DNA of 64,000 nt from Agrypnia vestita (GCA_016648135.1 JADDOH010002283.1:1-64000); one strand, 5' to 3'; positions 1 to 11,850 are shown, numbered from the stretch's first letter. Numbers and translations are program-made. Notes: generated by a model not told the origin, from the letters alone.

Positions 1-999
1 AAAATGTCATTGTCAATTATGCATATACGTCATACTAGAATGCATGTAGAATAATACTCTATTTTTTAAAAAGAATCAATTACATAGATATACAAAAAAT
101 CTATACCTATGCAAAGGATCTAATTATTAGAAAGTGGGGATTAGAAACCGACACTTTTACTAGCCGGGAGAAAAGTAATGAAAGTGCCGGGAAGAAGCCG
201 GGAGAACGCATATCAATATGTTATTATAACGCACTCAAAAATAAACTAGACGTTCTTATTCATAAATGAGTAAAATTTGTATTGTAACGGAAATATTACC
301 TTTTTATGTAATATTAGGACACTTTGGATGAAAAATTAGTACATGCATGTGAAACGAGATCATTTCTCCTAACTTTTAAAATAATATTAGTACTCATTTC
401 ATAGAATATTCATCAGGTAAAATTTTTCGCAGTGTACAATGTTATATAATGTAGGTCAAGACATGATCTTTATTATACCACAAAACCAATGAGAATCGAC
501 CCGTTTAAAAGCAATATTCTTAAGTGAAACATTTAATTTGATTATTAACATTATTGAATCAACTTATTAGTTTTAAATATTTAAATATTTTTTTTTATAA
601 AAATAAATAAATTGAAATAAAAATTATATTTTGAATTAAAATGTTGCACCACGAAGTGTCTGCCAGTGATTGGTACCCATTTCTTAGTTACGATTCTTTA
701 CGTGGAAAGGGTAGTAAATATTAGAGACAGGCATCATGTGTGTTGAGTATCCCCCAAGCAGTCATTAAGGGTTTAGCGAATGCTGATCAGAGGTGGCTCA
801 GCGACGGCCGTGTGCAAAATGCCGCCCCTACTATATTATATACTATATCGTTCTTCTCTTCAATTTTTATGATATAAATTCATTATAAAATGTAAACATA
901 AATAAGATTAAATCAGGAAAAGCCCAAAAATATTTAAAAATAACCCACATTTTTGAAAACCACTAAACATTCTATGGTCATCATTTATTTTAACTCCCT
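1..999. other. AT-rich stretch without recognisable gene
   Basis: I see no coding potential, RNA gene or clear repeat structure here. The sequence is strongly AT-rich with short A and T runs. A TGCT-type microsatellite begins at its right edge (about 1018-1034). Confidence 0.6.
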
Positions 1000-1330
1000 T
1001 TCTTCTCGTAGCGTCTGCTTGCTTGCTTGCTTGTCTGATGAAAAAACTTTGGATTGATTTTTGACCCTTTTCCCGTGATCAAATCGAGCTGAAACTTTGC
1101 AGGTAGACTCGTGGCGACAATAAGTTATCAATTATGCAAATTTTCGTTTTAAATACAAATTTTCGTTTTAAAAAATTAATAATTATAGTATAATTTTGGA
1201 TTTTTAGAAGTTTTAATGGTTTTTTTCAAAATGGAATCATTCCATATGAGTAATTCGCCCGATAGACACGAAATCTGATTTAAAGGGAGTATTGAAAAAC
1301 TTGTATTTTATGAGTTAGTTTTTATTTATT
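1000..1330 (+). repeat. Interspersed repeat family R1, copy 1
   Basis: This segment is similar over about 250 bp to 11600-11850. Both copies contain CTCGT(A/G)GCGTCTGCTTGCTTGC, then a block reading TTTTTGACC, CGTGATC and TCGAGCTGAAACTT, then GTAGACTCGTGGCGAC, followed by AATTATAGTATAATTT. Copy 1 carries a short TGCT microsatellite expansion. Both copies lie close to LINE-like sequence, so this may be an untranslated part of a LINE or a separate non-autonomous element. No coding capacity is visible. Confidence 0.7.
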
Positions 1331-1427
1331 GTTACAATCAGTGTAATTGTATACAGTGTTTCATTTCGTCTCCCACCGCTACGAACCCCCCCACAATAAT
1401 AACACATGTTTATTAGTATAATTAATA

Positions 1428-2173
1428 ATGTCACCACAAAACCATTTTGCTCTTTTCGAAGAACATATGTATACCATTGCATTGGGTGGGTCATGGTTTC
1501 CTCAAGAATTGATCTCGTTTACACGCGGTTACTCCAAAGAAGAAATTTTGAATGTTATAAAGACGTCAAAAAGTAGAAAATCATTTAGACCAAATGATGT
1601 ATACATTGAACTAAAGAAGCTACTAGATGATGACAACATTAACCTTATCGTTAATCTTTTTAACGCAATATACATAACTGTTACAACAACAAATGACTGG
1701 CTTAAATCAACCTTCATCACTCTAACTAAAAAGCTAAATGCAAAGGAATGTCAAGACTATAGAACTATAAGCTTGCTAAGCCATCTGCCCAAAATATTCT
1801 TCAAAATCATACACACTAGAATTCACAGAAAGTCTGAAAATGGTACGAGCGAAGTGTAGTTTGGATTCAGAAATGGCTTAAGCACAAGAGAAGCCCTATT
1901 AATGTAAACTTCTTATTGAAAAGAAGACATCTTATTGTTATCGTAGATTTAAATGTTTGCTTTGTGGACTGTGAAAAAACTTTTGCCATAGTACCCCCAA
2001 AACTTATACAACTACTAAAAGAGAAAGGAATTGGTGATAATGACATCCGCATTATCAAAAATCTGTGCTGGAATCAAACAGCCAATGTTAAGCTGAGTGA
2101 AGATATCCAAATTAGACGTGGTGTAAGGCAAGGATGGAAAACGCCGCATCTCATAGCTGCGTTACTTAAGTGA
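1428..2173 (+). pseudogene. Non-LTR (LINE) reverse transcriptase fragment, degenerate
   Basis: This is a remnant of the N-terminal half of a non-LTR retrotransposon reverse transcriptase. The first open part (1428-1856) carries the region before the fingers, with the characteristic run CQDYRTISLLSHLPKIFFKI. An in-frame TAG follows where the family has a residue before FGFRNGL, another stop comes soon after, and the reading frame shifts. From about 1916 the palm motif A region is recognisable as VCFVDCEKTFAIV. The first catalytic aspartate of the usual FDxV is replaced by alanine. IRRGVRQG (motif B region) follows, and then homology is lost. The YADD motif C is absent. The element is dead: two stops, a frameshift, and a missing catalytic residue. 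Sequence style matches the LINE 3' fragments at 17225, 29294 and 33685, so these may be parts of one family (inference). Confidence 0.85.
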
Positions 2174-2663
2174 CTGATACCAACATGACTCGACTGAGTT
2201 TTCCCGTGCGATGGTGAATAATCAAGAAGAAGACACGGTTTCTTTCTAACCCTGGTTTTGATCTATTGGTAATGGATATATCTTTGAAGACATTGTCAAT
2301 CCACCTTAACCTTCTTCAGATCTAACACCTTATTGGTCTTGTGCTCAGCCATTATTGCCGTTCTATCACCCATTCCACATGACCCAACTATAGATGTTTT
2401 CGATAGAAAATCTTGAGACGCTTATTTCATTAAACAAATATTACTATGTATTACAAGGTCACTCTAGTTACCTAGCTAACACATTTCAAAATTGTATCTG
2501 CAATATGTTTACCATGAACGATGCCAACCTTTGGAAGCACTTCATCATGAACAGCCAACGCAAAAAACCCACATGAAGTTGACACTCCGCGTGAAATACA
2601 TAATTAATATAATAATATCGATTCAATAACAAATTAATTAATTGAAAATGGCGGGGGTGTTAA
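2174..2663. other. No recognisable feature
   Basis: This follows the LINE fragment. There are short open frames but none with recognisable protein features. It could still be decayed retroelement sequence. Confidence 0.5.
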
Positions 2664-3135
2664 CGACATAAGTACCTAATTATAAATGTAAAATGGTATC
2701 TACGTATGCATATAATGTAATCGATAATACATAATCTTTATCCGATTACATATTTATGGGCGTGTAATTTTTATATTTCTAAAATTAACCAATCGAAACA
2801 TTTTATAAAGATAAGCCGATACGACAACTAGATATACGATAAGCCAATGAAACAAAATTAATACGATAGAATTAATTTAAAATATAATTTTTATTTTAAC
2901 TTTGTACTACACAATATTTTAGTTATTTATCACTACTATAGATTCGAGATGATCATATAGTATAATTAATAACTAATTTAAATGCAGAATTTTGTCAATC
3001 TATTTGGGTAGGGTAGGGGGTCGCGTAGTGCGGAGGGTTTTTCATTCATTCACGGAAACAAGCCTAGGATCGGGAACGTGTTCGGGAATGCTATATTATT
3101 CAGAGTTTTTTCAGAATTTAAATCCTTTGGGTTTT
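2664..3135. repeat. Interspersed repeat X, uninterrupted copy
   Basis: The left half (to about 2885) matches 3713-3929. The right half (2886-3135) matches 4628-4880. Shared landmarks include AAATGTAAAATGGTATCTAC, CCAATCGAAACATTTTA, TTTGTACTACACA and CAAGCCTAGGATCGG. The central part, read on the minus strand (about 2885-2960), resembles the decayed hammerhead-type tail at 4630-4716 and at 38341-38505. No coding capacity is visible. Confidence 0.8.
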
Positions 3136-3195
3136 GGATGGGGCGATAATATTTAAAAATACTTAAGTAACTTGGCATTCGCTTCTGCGCTTATA

Positions 3196-3238
3196 ATTTT
3201 CTCATAATCCTACATACCTGTGAGGATTATGAGAAAAT
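3196..3238. repeat. Short perfect hairpin, 15-bp arms
   Basis: ATTTTCTCATAATCC and its exact reverse complement are separated by 13 bp. I see no U-run or promoter that would make it a terminator-like element. It is probably a remnant of a small inverted-repeat element. Confidence 0.7.
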
Positions 3239-3712
3239 CAATATCCTCAATTGATCTTAACAACGTGGAGGTTTATTAAAATAATAATTCTATAATTATG
3301 ATATTTTTATCGTGTTAATTTTTTCATAATATTTCTAGCGTAATTTATTTATTGAAATTAACAATAAAATATAATACATAACATGAACAACATAAAATAC
3401 ATCTGAATAAAGTTTATAGCAATTTAAAACAAAAGCAAGGACAAATGAAAAGTACGAACAAGATGGAGACAAGATCTGGACTATCTAATCGGAGATTGTT
3501 TGAATCTGAACAGACTTATACCGAAGAAGTTCAGATAGTAATAAAATAAATTTGAAATAAAAAGGTCACCGCATCATAATTCTAAACACGTAATTTATTG
3601 GCTTAGTGAGGACGACGGTTGTGCAACATTTGTGAATGACTCACCTGGATTCAAAATTTTCGATCAGTATTAAAAATTTAATTCGTATTAATGATGGATT
3701 TTGCTTTACATT

Positions 3713-3929
3713 TGACATAACTACCTAATTACAAATGTAAAATGGTATCTACTTATGCATATAATATGTTATCGATAATTCATAATCTATATCCGATTGC
3801 ATATTTTATGGGCGTGCTATTTTTGTTATTTCCGAATTGACCAATCGAAACATTTTAAATAGATAAGCAGATACGATAAGCCATTGAAACAAAATGAACT
3901 TGATAAAATTAATTAAAAACATAATTTTT
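3713..3929. repeat. Interspersed repeat X, second copy, left half
   Basis: This matches 2664-2885, including CCAATCGAAACATTTTA and the AAATGTAAAATGGTATCTAC block. The match stops abruptly near 3929 and resumes at 4628, showing that this copy was split by an insertion. Confidence 0.75.
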
Positions 3930-4627
3930 GATGTGTAACATCTTTCCTCTCGCTTTCCTGCAATCTGTGGCAGGGATTTTGTGAAAAAGGACGGAAATGC
4001 GCAACAGGAAATAAGACGCCGGGGAAACGCGCGCATTTTCAGTTGACCAATGTGCGCGCGCAGAGCGCACGCGATGGAAAAAAATCATCGTATATGAACA
4101 AATAAATGCCCACCAAAGACGCACACTTCCAACAGCCAGCCCTTCCGATTTTTTTATATATGTAACGTGGCTGGTGTCAAGCGTGTGGATGTTGTAACTT
4201 TGATATATTTTGGGTTATATCTTTGAAACTATCCGATAAATACTTTTTTTTACATTAATGATTTACATTCTCAAATTTTATGTAATTTATGTGATTATTT
4301 GAAAATATTTATTCAAAGTTTTCATACAATATGTATGGTGGCACGCTACCACCATCTATGTAAATAAATAAAAACATATAATTGACCAAACACATTTCTA
4401 AACAAAATGCGTATGTAGATATATACGGTACCTACCTAGTGCGGCAAAATTCAATAATAAATAAATGCACATACATTATCATTACTTGTATTTACTAATT
4501 AATAAATATATAGGTATAGCTTTTTTAAATTTTGATGTTAATTTCTGTTGTTGCTCTATTGAAATTTTTAATTGTGAGATGTCAAATATTGCACATCATA
4601 TGCGACTACTGTAAGGCTCGTTCGTTT
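3930..4627. mobile_element. Unidentified ~0.7 kb insertion splitting repeat X
   Basis: The segment has no counterpart in the uninterrupted copy at 2664-3135 and is flanked on both sides by its halves, so it is an insertion. The left part is unusually GC-rich (runs of CGCGCG around 4025-4075); the right part is AT-rich. I see no long inverted termini, poly-A tail or convincing target duplication, and no convincing ORF. Its class is unknown. Confidence 0.55.
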
Positions 4628-4880
4628 TTTTTATTTTAGCTTTGTACTACACACGCAATATTTGAGTTATTTATCACTAATATTGTTTCGAGATAGAAGT
4701 CCCTCTCATCATCAAGAAAAATCAACAACTTATTTAAATAGAGAATTTTGTCAGTCAATTAGGACAGGGCAGGGGTCGTGAAGTGGGGAGGGCTTTTTAG
4801 TCATTCACTGGAACAAGCCTAGGATCGGAGATGTGTTCAGGAATGCGATATTATTCAGAATTTTTCAGAATTTAAATCCT
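4628..4880. repeat. Interspersed repeat X, second copy, right half, with decayed hammerhead-like tail
   Basis: This matches 2886-3135. On the minus strand, 4630-4716 resembles the outward tail of the foldback at 38341-38505. It has UUGAUGA, U, GAGAGGGACUUCU, then UCUCGAAAC, but the first core base is U instead of C, stem II carries mismatches, and the expected cleavage-site base is G. It is best read as an inactive relative of that hammerhead-type sequence. Confidence 0.7.
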
Positions 4881-5640
4881 TTAGGATTTCAACGGTTTCC
4901 AAATTGTTCATTATCATTCCATTATGAGGAACCGAGTAAAGTATTTTTAATATGAGACTTTCGAAAGAATCGTAGATGAAGAAATTATGTGGTTGACGAA
5001 TTTCGAGAAGTTATTAAGTTGTTAGTATTTAAATTTCTCGCGGTTTGACCTATACATATGTTATCACAATCTCCGTAAGTTATTGATGTTTCCTTAGTAA
5101 TGTAACCTTTTTTCTAAAATCCCTTTTTTGTTTCAGAATTAAGAATAATTTTACCAATGTTATTATATGTGTAAAATGCAAGTCCGTATATTTTTCCCAT
5201 CGCAATTTTCCCCGCAAGTCCGTATACAATACATTTTTACACGATTTTGTTATTTTAATCATTTATATAATTCAAAGACTATAGTGTACTGAACAATCGT
5301 GATAATTAAATGAAAATGACTCGACTGTCGTGGATAAAGCCCGTTTTCTCTTATTGTCTTTCTCATAAATTTTTGAAACAATAAGCTTATATCAGAAAGA
5401 TTTAAAAAATTTATTATTATTTAAAAAATCAAAGAGAATTCATTTCAAAATATAATTGAAAAAATCTATAGAATAAATAATTTTTCGAATGTACTATCTA
5501 TAATTACGACTTTTATCATCGTGTTTTAACATTGCCAGGATCTTATTATTTCCGTTCGATCAGAGAGATAGTTAATAGAAAGAGCCCGGAAAACTTTGTC
5601 TCGCTTAATTGAGCAGCAAAGAGATCAACTAATATTATCA
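4881..5640. other. No recognisable feature
   Basis: AT-rich sequence. Short open frames are present on both strands but without domain features or codon-use signal. Confidence 0.5.
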
Positions 5641-6246
5641 AAATATCAAGTTCTTAAATAACGGGAAAAGTATGGAAACAGTTTTTCTAGCGAAGCTGAC
5701 GGGAGGCAGGAAAGTGAAATAGATAAAATAATCGGAGCTGCAGCCAGGGTTCTACATTCTCTGTATAGTTCGGTGATAAGAAAATCCGAGCTTAGTGTCA
5801 AGACAAAACTGACTGTTTTCAAATCTGCGTACAGGCCATCAAATTTGGATCCTGACGGATAGAGTGAGAGCAAGGATCCAGGCTGTCGAGATGAGTTTTC
5901 TAAGGGGGTAGCGGGAGTCACATTGATGGACAGAGTGAGAAGTGCCGACATAAGGCACACACTCGGCATGGAACCACTACTACTAAACGTAGAAAAATCA
6001 CAAATGAGGTGACCTGGACATGAGCTAAGAATGCCAGAGGAACTTATACCAAGAAGACTGGCAACCCCGGGAGGAAGACGCCCGATGGGTCGCCCCAGAT
6101 TAAGCTGGAAGAGGCAACAGAAAAATGTGTATGAAAATAGAATGGGTCTAGACTGGTTGACCGTGCAGAAGCAGCGCAAGACAGGGGAACATGGAAAGAC
6201 CTTGTCGAGTATTTGGGCCCCCGACCCTACTAGGACAAGGGGGTGA
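5640..6246 (+). pseudogene. LINE reverse-transcriptase C-terminal fragment (second family)
   Basis: The 3' end of a non-LTR retrotransposon ORF2. After a broken part with stops near 5655 and 5862, the frame reads VRSADIRHTLGMEPLLL and then MR-stop-PGHELRMPEELIP, where the stop (TGA) replaces the tryptophan usual in RW(F/L)GHVxRMP. The last 71 codons (6031-6246) are open and contain the basic block GRRPMGRPRLSWK typical of LINE C-termini. It ends at a TGA just after RTRG. Several stops make it non-functional. The motif differs from that at 17225, so this is a different LINE family. Confidence 0.8.
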
Positions 6247-7124
6247 AGATGAGATGAGATGTATTTTAATAGGACTATCTGTCAGGCGCGTGCATTGAAA
6301 CATTGAAGCATGAATTTTAAGTAAACTTCGGAAACTTTAAGTAAAAAATATCTATTAGGAAAAAAATATCCAAATAAAATATTTATGTGACAGAATATTA
6401 TGAAATATTAATTATTGTGATAGAAATATTAGAGATATATCGTTTGTTTCAATTTTTTTTCAAAATGTGTGCTTAGAAAAAGTCAGGCTTTAATGTTGTT
6501 TAATGCTCATTGCACGCCCCTGCTATCTGTCAGTCATTAACGACGTGTTAATAATCAACCTAGAAAAAATAACTATTTACGTCTGGCAGTACATCCCTGT
6601 TTAACTGCTTGTAAGGTACCCACGGATTTGTAGGTATTACAGGTAGGCAATTTAAATGAAATGCGTACGCGAGACTTCAATGGACGTTCGAAGGTAATGC
6701 CGAGGGCCTACGCAAGAAGCGGCGCAGAATAATCTATTTGAAACACATTGCAGCGCCGCGTGCATTCAGCGTGTTCCAGCATCCAGCCTCCGAGGTGCAT
6801 AATTATCAGACGAGACGAACAATCTCTCTGTGGAATGTATATTGTCCCGTGAATATTATGTAGGAATTACTTGGCTGTGCGTTGCACACTCAACCTGAGT
6901 TATTTCAGGCCATATTATTTCAAGCTCACTTGTCTTCTGGCGAGTATCATTTTTCATAAGATAAGACAGACTACATTTCTTTCTGACAATTTCCCAAAAT
7001 GTTTTTCGAGAAATTTGTTCTGACAAATTTCAAATGTAGTCATCTCAGCAACAAATAATAAATTACTGAAAATTATGTGTTAACTACATACAAAGCGTAC
7101 TTTATAGATTGACACTTCAAAAAA
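6247..7124. other. No recognisable gene
   Basis: This contains moderately GC-rich sequence around 6650-6830 and otherwise AT-rich DNA. No ORF, RNA gene or inverted-repeat element was recognised. Confidence 0.5.
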
Positions 7125-7382
7125 TTTATTTTATTATTTGTTTTAATCTATTTCTAATCATTAATTACACCTACATATTTCGGAAAAACCTTTCTATCGT
7201 CAGGGTGTTCTATAAATGTCAAAATATCAAAATGAATGATGTCTTTTGTTTTTTGGTTTTAGTAGTTACCTAAATTTAATTGATTGTTAATAATATTCCT
7301 GACGATAGAAAGGTTTTTCCGAAACATGTAGGTGTAATTAACGAATATAAGTAGATTAAAACAAATAATAAAATTAATTTAT
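7125..7382. mobile_element. Foldback locus: two head-to-head tails with outward hammerhead-like motifs
   Basis: The outer arms (about 7125-7205 and 7298-7382) are inverted copies. Read outward, each contains CTGACGATAGAAAGG, TTTTTCCGAAA, ATGTAGGTGTAATTA and an AT-rich end with AACAAATAATAAAAT. About 90 bp of unrelated sequence lies between them. No ORF is present. The arrangement parallels the head-to-head Penelope-like pair at 26350-28193. I therefore read it as two 5'-truncated retroelement tails inserted as an inverted pair. Confidence 0.75.
7167..7208 (-). ncRNA. Hammerhead ribozyme-like motif, left arm
   Basis: On the minus strand the order is: stem I strand ACACC, core CUGACGA, a weak stem II (GAAA/UUUC or GG/CC), core GAAA, a two-pair stem III closed by AU and G-U, NUH site GUA, then stem I strand GGUGU. 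The five stem I pairs are perfect. Stem II is poor, so catalytic activity is doubtful. The mirror copy on the + strand (from about 7298) keeps CTGACGA and GAAAC but not stem I. Confidence 0.5.
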
Positions 7383-9164
7383 TAGAATTCATTTTATGTA
7401 ATAATGTCTTCAGGGCACTGAATTACAATATTATTTTTACATTACACAATATGATTTTATAATCATTGAAATATTATTTAAACAGACTTTTTATAGCTCT
7501 AAAAAATTACTACGCAACATATGAATAATTTTGAAAACTAAATTAATGAGATCTCTCCAAATAATCCCTCTGTTAATTATCTCTCAATTTCTCAAAAAAT
7601 TAACGAACTTAATTATGAGAACGAGGTTATGCGTTTTTACTTTGGGATATCGATTCAAAGTTTTTCAAGGGTTAGGTACAAAATAAAGTCTAAGCAGCTA
7701 AGCTGAAAATCACTCCAAAATATTCCCTTGGTTACATTAAAAACTGTTAAAATTTTGCCCCACGGAAATATCTGATTTCGCGTAGTGAAAACAGGTAAAA
7801 ACGTACATAAAGTACCCTTTAACATGGAATGATATGATATTACATGAAATATATATTTAAAAAAAACACGCTTGTATTTAAGTTCACTAAAAAGTAAAAA
7901 ATAAATTTTCGAAAAATTTTTCCTCAGTTTCCAAATAAAAGGTGGGCGATTACGCTATTGAAATAGATTGCAGACTTCTGTTGTTGATGGAGGGAAAGCG
8001 CCCACACTTTAATTTGGAGAGTGAGGCAAAAAAATACTTTTTAATGTTTTATTTTAAATTTCATGTAATATAATTTAAAACTTTTTAAATTGTCTTAATA
8101 CTAACCAGCGTACAAAATCACTTCGGTAGGAAACTAGCACCGTCTTTTCTTTGGAGCTCATTATCTAATTTCCCATACAAAATTCTATTTATTATTTATG
8201 ACAGATTAATTGATTAATTAGTGAACCTGATTCATGTATTGTCATCGATAATACGCCTATGTGCAACATTTCAGCTCAATTGGATATTGAGAAATATCGA
8301 TTATAAGATTCCGTCCAGACAAACAGACAAATAGGTGAAGGTAATATATAAGCGTGGTAAAAAAATAGAGTCGAACAATACATTTTCCGGAAGATGTGGA
8401 TTTTGCCGTTATTCATAGTTATCAAAGCAATCAAGTTTATTTTCAACGCGTCATTGTACATCAGGTTTTGATAACTTCGCATTTATATGCCACAGGATAG
8501 ATGAAAAGGTGGGTATGTGATGTATACATATATCTAGAGTACTGTTTCTTGGATTGTGGATTGGATAAGCCGTTACGTCGAAAATTGAATAAAAGCGATT
8601 TTGTTGACATATATCAAAAATCGCGGGCAGTGCGCACGCCCACCGGCTTGAAGGTGATTTACAGTTTAAACTGTCGTCGCAAACCGTAATCCAAGTAACT
8701 TGTAATGTGGATTTAAGTGTAGATTTTTAGAAATATTGGTGTTTTTTCAACTGTCTAATCTTATTATATTATGCGAATTATGCATTCTATAAATATAAAA
8801 GATAAAACCACTTTTGTCAATAAATGAATAATCAAATCTACACAATGCCCTTTACTTTAAAAAATTATAAATAATATATAAATGCCAATGTCTAATAAAT
8901 ATAAAGTGGATTTAAGCGTAGATTTTTAGAAATGTCGATGTTTTTTCATCTGTCTGGTCTTATTATGTCAAGTATGCATTCTGCAGAAAGCAGCGAGAGT
9001 TACTTATCTATTATGAATATCTAGTAATTAAATTTATATTTGTATGTGATTTTTATTATCATTATGTGAATAAATATTTTTTAAAGTATATATAACTAAA
9101 AAACAGTTTTCTGGTGAATATGTTTTGAGGAATAGTCATATTAAAAGTATTAAAAGGGTTTTGA
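7383..9164. other. AT-rich region with one internal direct repeat
   Basis: There is no gene. A direct repeat of about 80-90 bp lies at 8704-8793 and 8905-8985; both units have GTGGATTTAAG, GTAGATTTTTAGAAAT and GTTTTTTCA. The block 8315-8480 is ordinary AT-rich DNA. The 7600-8200 part shows no inverted repeats or coding signal. Confidence 0.55.
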
Positions 9165-9596
9165 GAGGCCACAGTACACGAATTTCGTATTTGCTCTCGA
9201 TTTTGCTAAATATATCGTAAACTTATTAAATCATTTTGCAAAACCCATAGCTAAACAGGCTTTTAATCAATTTTATTATGATAGATCCATTTACTCTTGA
9301 AACATTTCCTTAAAAAAATATGAACAAATATATTGTTATAATATAAAAAAAATTATAACCCCGAAACACTATTTTAGTTTTCATGCAATAGAGTTATCTT
9401 TGGTACACTTAATCTCATATATTTTCAAATAAAGACCAAATATTTTTTTAAGGAAATGCTTCAAGTGTAAATGGATCTATCATAATAAAATTGATTAAAA
9501 GCCTGTTTAGCTATGGGTTTTGCAAAATGATTTAATAAGTTTATGTTAAATTTAGCAAAATCGAGAGCAAATACGAAATTCGTGTACTGGGGCCTC
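9165..9596. mobile_element. MITE with long inverted arms, possible TTAA target
   Basis: The termini GAGGCC(A/C)CAGTACACGAA and their complement define a 432-bp element. The terminal inverted repeats run for roughly 150-190 bp and include TTCGTATTTGCTCTCG and AAACCCATAGCTAAACAGGC. The base block before the left end is TTGA and after the right end TTAA. This would fit a TTAA target duplication with one mutation, as used by piggyBac-type transposases. It has no ORF and is non-autonomous. The superfamily is inference from the flanks only. Confidence 0.75.
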
Positions 9597-10105
9597 TTAA
9601 GTGTCGTGGGCGCTTTCTGAAGATTTTAAAATGTCGTTTTCGCGATCAATAAATATTTTGGAAGGCGATTACCGTGATTTTTTGTACGAAGGCGGCTTGG
9701 CTGCTTTTATTAGAACATAGAATCGACCTTACTCCGTGCGATGACATCAATATCTCAGTTTTACCAAAATTGTGGCCTGGCGCTTTTCTGCGTAACTATG
9801 TTCAGTTGATGGCCGGCCCTATAGACGTACCACTATAACTTGGCGTGCGAGGGAGGGCGTCCCCATCGCCTAACATAAGTTGTCAGGGTCTAAATTTATT
9901 ACACAATACATCGTGTACAGAATGTCCGGTGACCGGTGTCGTATTAAATACAGAAATTTGGTCGGGCAGCACTAAAGAAACCGTGCAGTAATGGCGGTCG
10001 TTCTATCTGTCAAACTGTTAGACGGTAATATCGATCCATTATTCGCTTTTTCAGCTTCGCAAAACTTTAATACTTCATTGGCAATTGTTCTTGCACCATC
10101 CCGGA
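9597..10105. other. No recognisable feature
   Basis: Mixed composition, with some GC-rich words around 9800-9890. No ORF or repeat partner was found. Confidence 0.45.
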
Positions 10106-10690
10106 CTGTTTAGGATGTTTTGGACATAATAATTCAGTGTATATTGGTAATCAAGATGTCACAGCTCCCGACCAAACACAAAATTGAACTAAATGACAGG
10201 GCGAGGGGTTACCGCCGGGTGCGAGCGGGCCGGGCTTTAGTTCAAAATTCGCCGCACGCCAAGTTGCGTTGGGCAAGCAATAAATGCAACAGCTTCGCTG
10301 GACCGCAGCGTCCGCGGTCGGCGCGCCTTTACCTCCGCAAACATCATTTTAATCTCTGACTCACGACGGGCTGCGGCATTTAACTAACCCCCATTTGGGT
10401 CCGAATAATCTATCCGTCCATCCGAATGCCTCCAAATCTGGGCACGTATTATTAATATGTTTTTGAGTGTCCCGCGCAGGTCCCCGCTGGTAAACACGGT
10501 GGGCGGCTGCGCGGGCGGCGCCGCCTGCCTGCCCCGTATAAGGCCATCCCGATGCCCGATATCCGCCATTTCCGCGCCGCCGATAACACCTCGCAGCCTG
10601 CGAGTGACGTCACGCCGGACCGTCGCTTCTGGGCAAGTGTGCGAACGTCGACTGTCACAAATTTGATCACAGATTTCTTTTTTTTTGAGT
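10106..10690. promoter_or_regulatory. GC-rich island, possible regulatory element
   Basis: Two GC- and CpG-rich blocks (about 10190-10340 and 10480-10640) stand out from the AT-rich surroundings. The second contains a cAMP-response-type palindrome TGACGTCA (10606-10613 region) and the GC-dense run GGGCGGCTGCGCGGGCGGCG. Open frames exist in several phases on both strands, as expected from CpG-rich DNA, and none looks like a conserved protein. It may be an enhancer, an alternative promoter or a non-coding first exon of a neighbouring gene. The evidence is compositional only. Confidence 0.4.
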
Positions 10691-10724
10691 GGGTGGGTGT
10701 GCGTGAGGTTAGTGATTTTGAAAT

Positions 10725-10749
10725 AGTGTGTGTTTGTGTGTGTGTGTGA
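10725..10749. repeat. TG microsatellite
   Basis: A run of TG dinucleotides with one interruption. A similar tract lies at about 13357-13378. Confidence 0.9.
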
Positions 10750-11599
10750 AATTATTAAATTGTAGAAACTTAAACCGGTCAGTATTGAAGGGAAGTCATT
10801 TTTTACAGCATTAAATTATTTACAAAAATATGAAATGTGTGTATATGCTTAGACTATAATAACCTTTTAAATTTAATAGACATTTTTAATATAAAATATG
10901 AGGAGAATTTTCGTAGTACGGTGAGGCAGATACTAGAAACTCATAACCTTTCTTAACCAAGTGCATACTTATTATCACTGTTTACTTATTATTATTATTA
11001 TCACTATCCCTTATTCGTGTCTGTTAAATTAATCTTTATTATCGCTGTCTTATCTGTATCATCTATAATTGTAGGAGACATATCTGCTCTTTTATATTAT
11101 TTTCATACCATACTTTATGTCCTCCTGCTGGATGACGAAATAAATAAATAAGTGGTGTATTCAAACAATATCAAATCATTGTTTTTTCCGCCCAAATAAA
11201 TGAACCACTGGTCGCGTCTTTTGGTGGAGATGTGTAGGGGACATTATTAGTAGTTGGACACTGTCAGATACCCTCTGAAACGTATACGTTGTAGCCTATA
11301 TTTTCAACAAATAAATTATGGAAACAAAGTATATTTTTACGAATTGTATTAACAACGTCACCACAAAATCACTTTGCTGTTATTGAAGAAATTTTCATAA
11401 CTGTTTTAAAATTTACAAGCTCGTAGTAATTTGTTAAACAAATCAAACGTATTGGAACCGAGAGTGTACCGAGAATCTTACGTTAATTAGTTCATGTCTA
11501 TATATTTTGGTGATCTGTGGGTGTGGAAAATATACCGTGGTAATCATAGAAAACGTTTAGGAAGACCTTGATATTTGATCGACTTGAGGTGTTTATTTT
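10750..11599. other. AT-rich sequence with a small LINE-like snippet
   Basis: No gene. The segment about 11340-11395 (CGTCACCACAAAATCACTTT) resembles the start of the LINE fragment at 1428. ATT triplet runs lie around 10987-11003. Confidence 0.5.
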
Positions 11600-11850
11600 T
11601 ACTCCCTTTATATTAACTCGTGGCGTCTGCTTGCTTGCCGTCAACAAAAACTTTGGATCGATTTTTGACCTTTTTCCCGTGATCCAATCGAGCTGAAACT
11701 TGGCAAGTAGACTCGTGGCGACGATCAAGAAGATCTATCAAATTTTCGTTAAAAAAATAATAATTATAGTATAATTTCTGATTTTTAGAAATTTTATTGG
11801 TTTTTTCAAATTGGAATCATTAGAAAAGTTTGATTACGGCGGCCCGATTA
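11600..11850 (+). repeat. Interspersed repeat family R1, copy 2
   Basis: This matches 1000-1270, including GCGTCTGCTTGCTTGC, TCGAGCTGAAACTTGGCA and GTAGACTCGTGGCGACGAT. No coding potential. As in copy 1, LINE-like words lie nearby. Confidence 0.7.

Noticed and set aside
7125..7382. CRISPR-like or phage-type inverted repeat array
   Set aside because: Only two inverted units without regular spacers, in clearly eukaryotic DNA.
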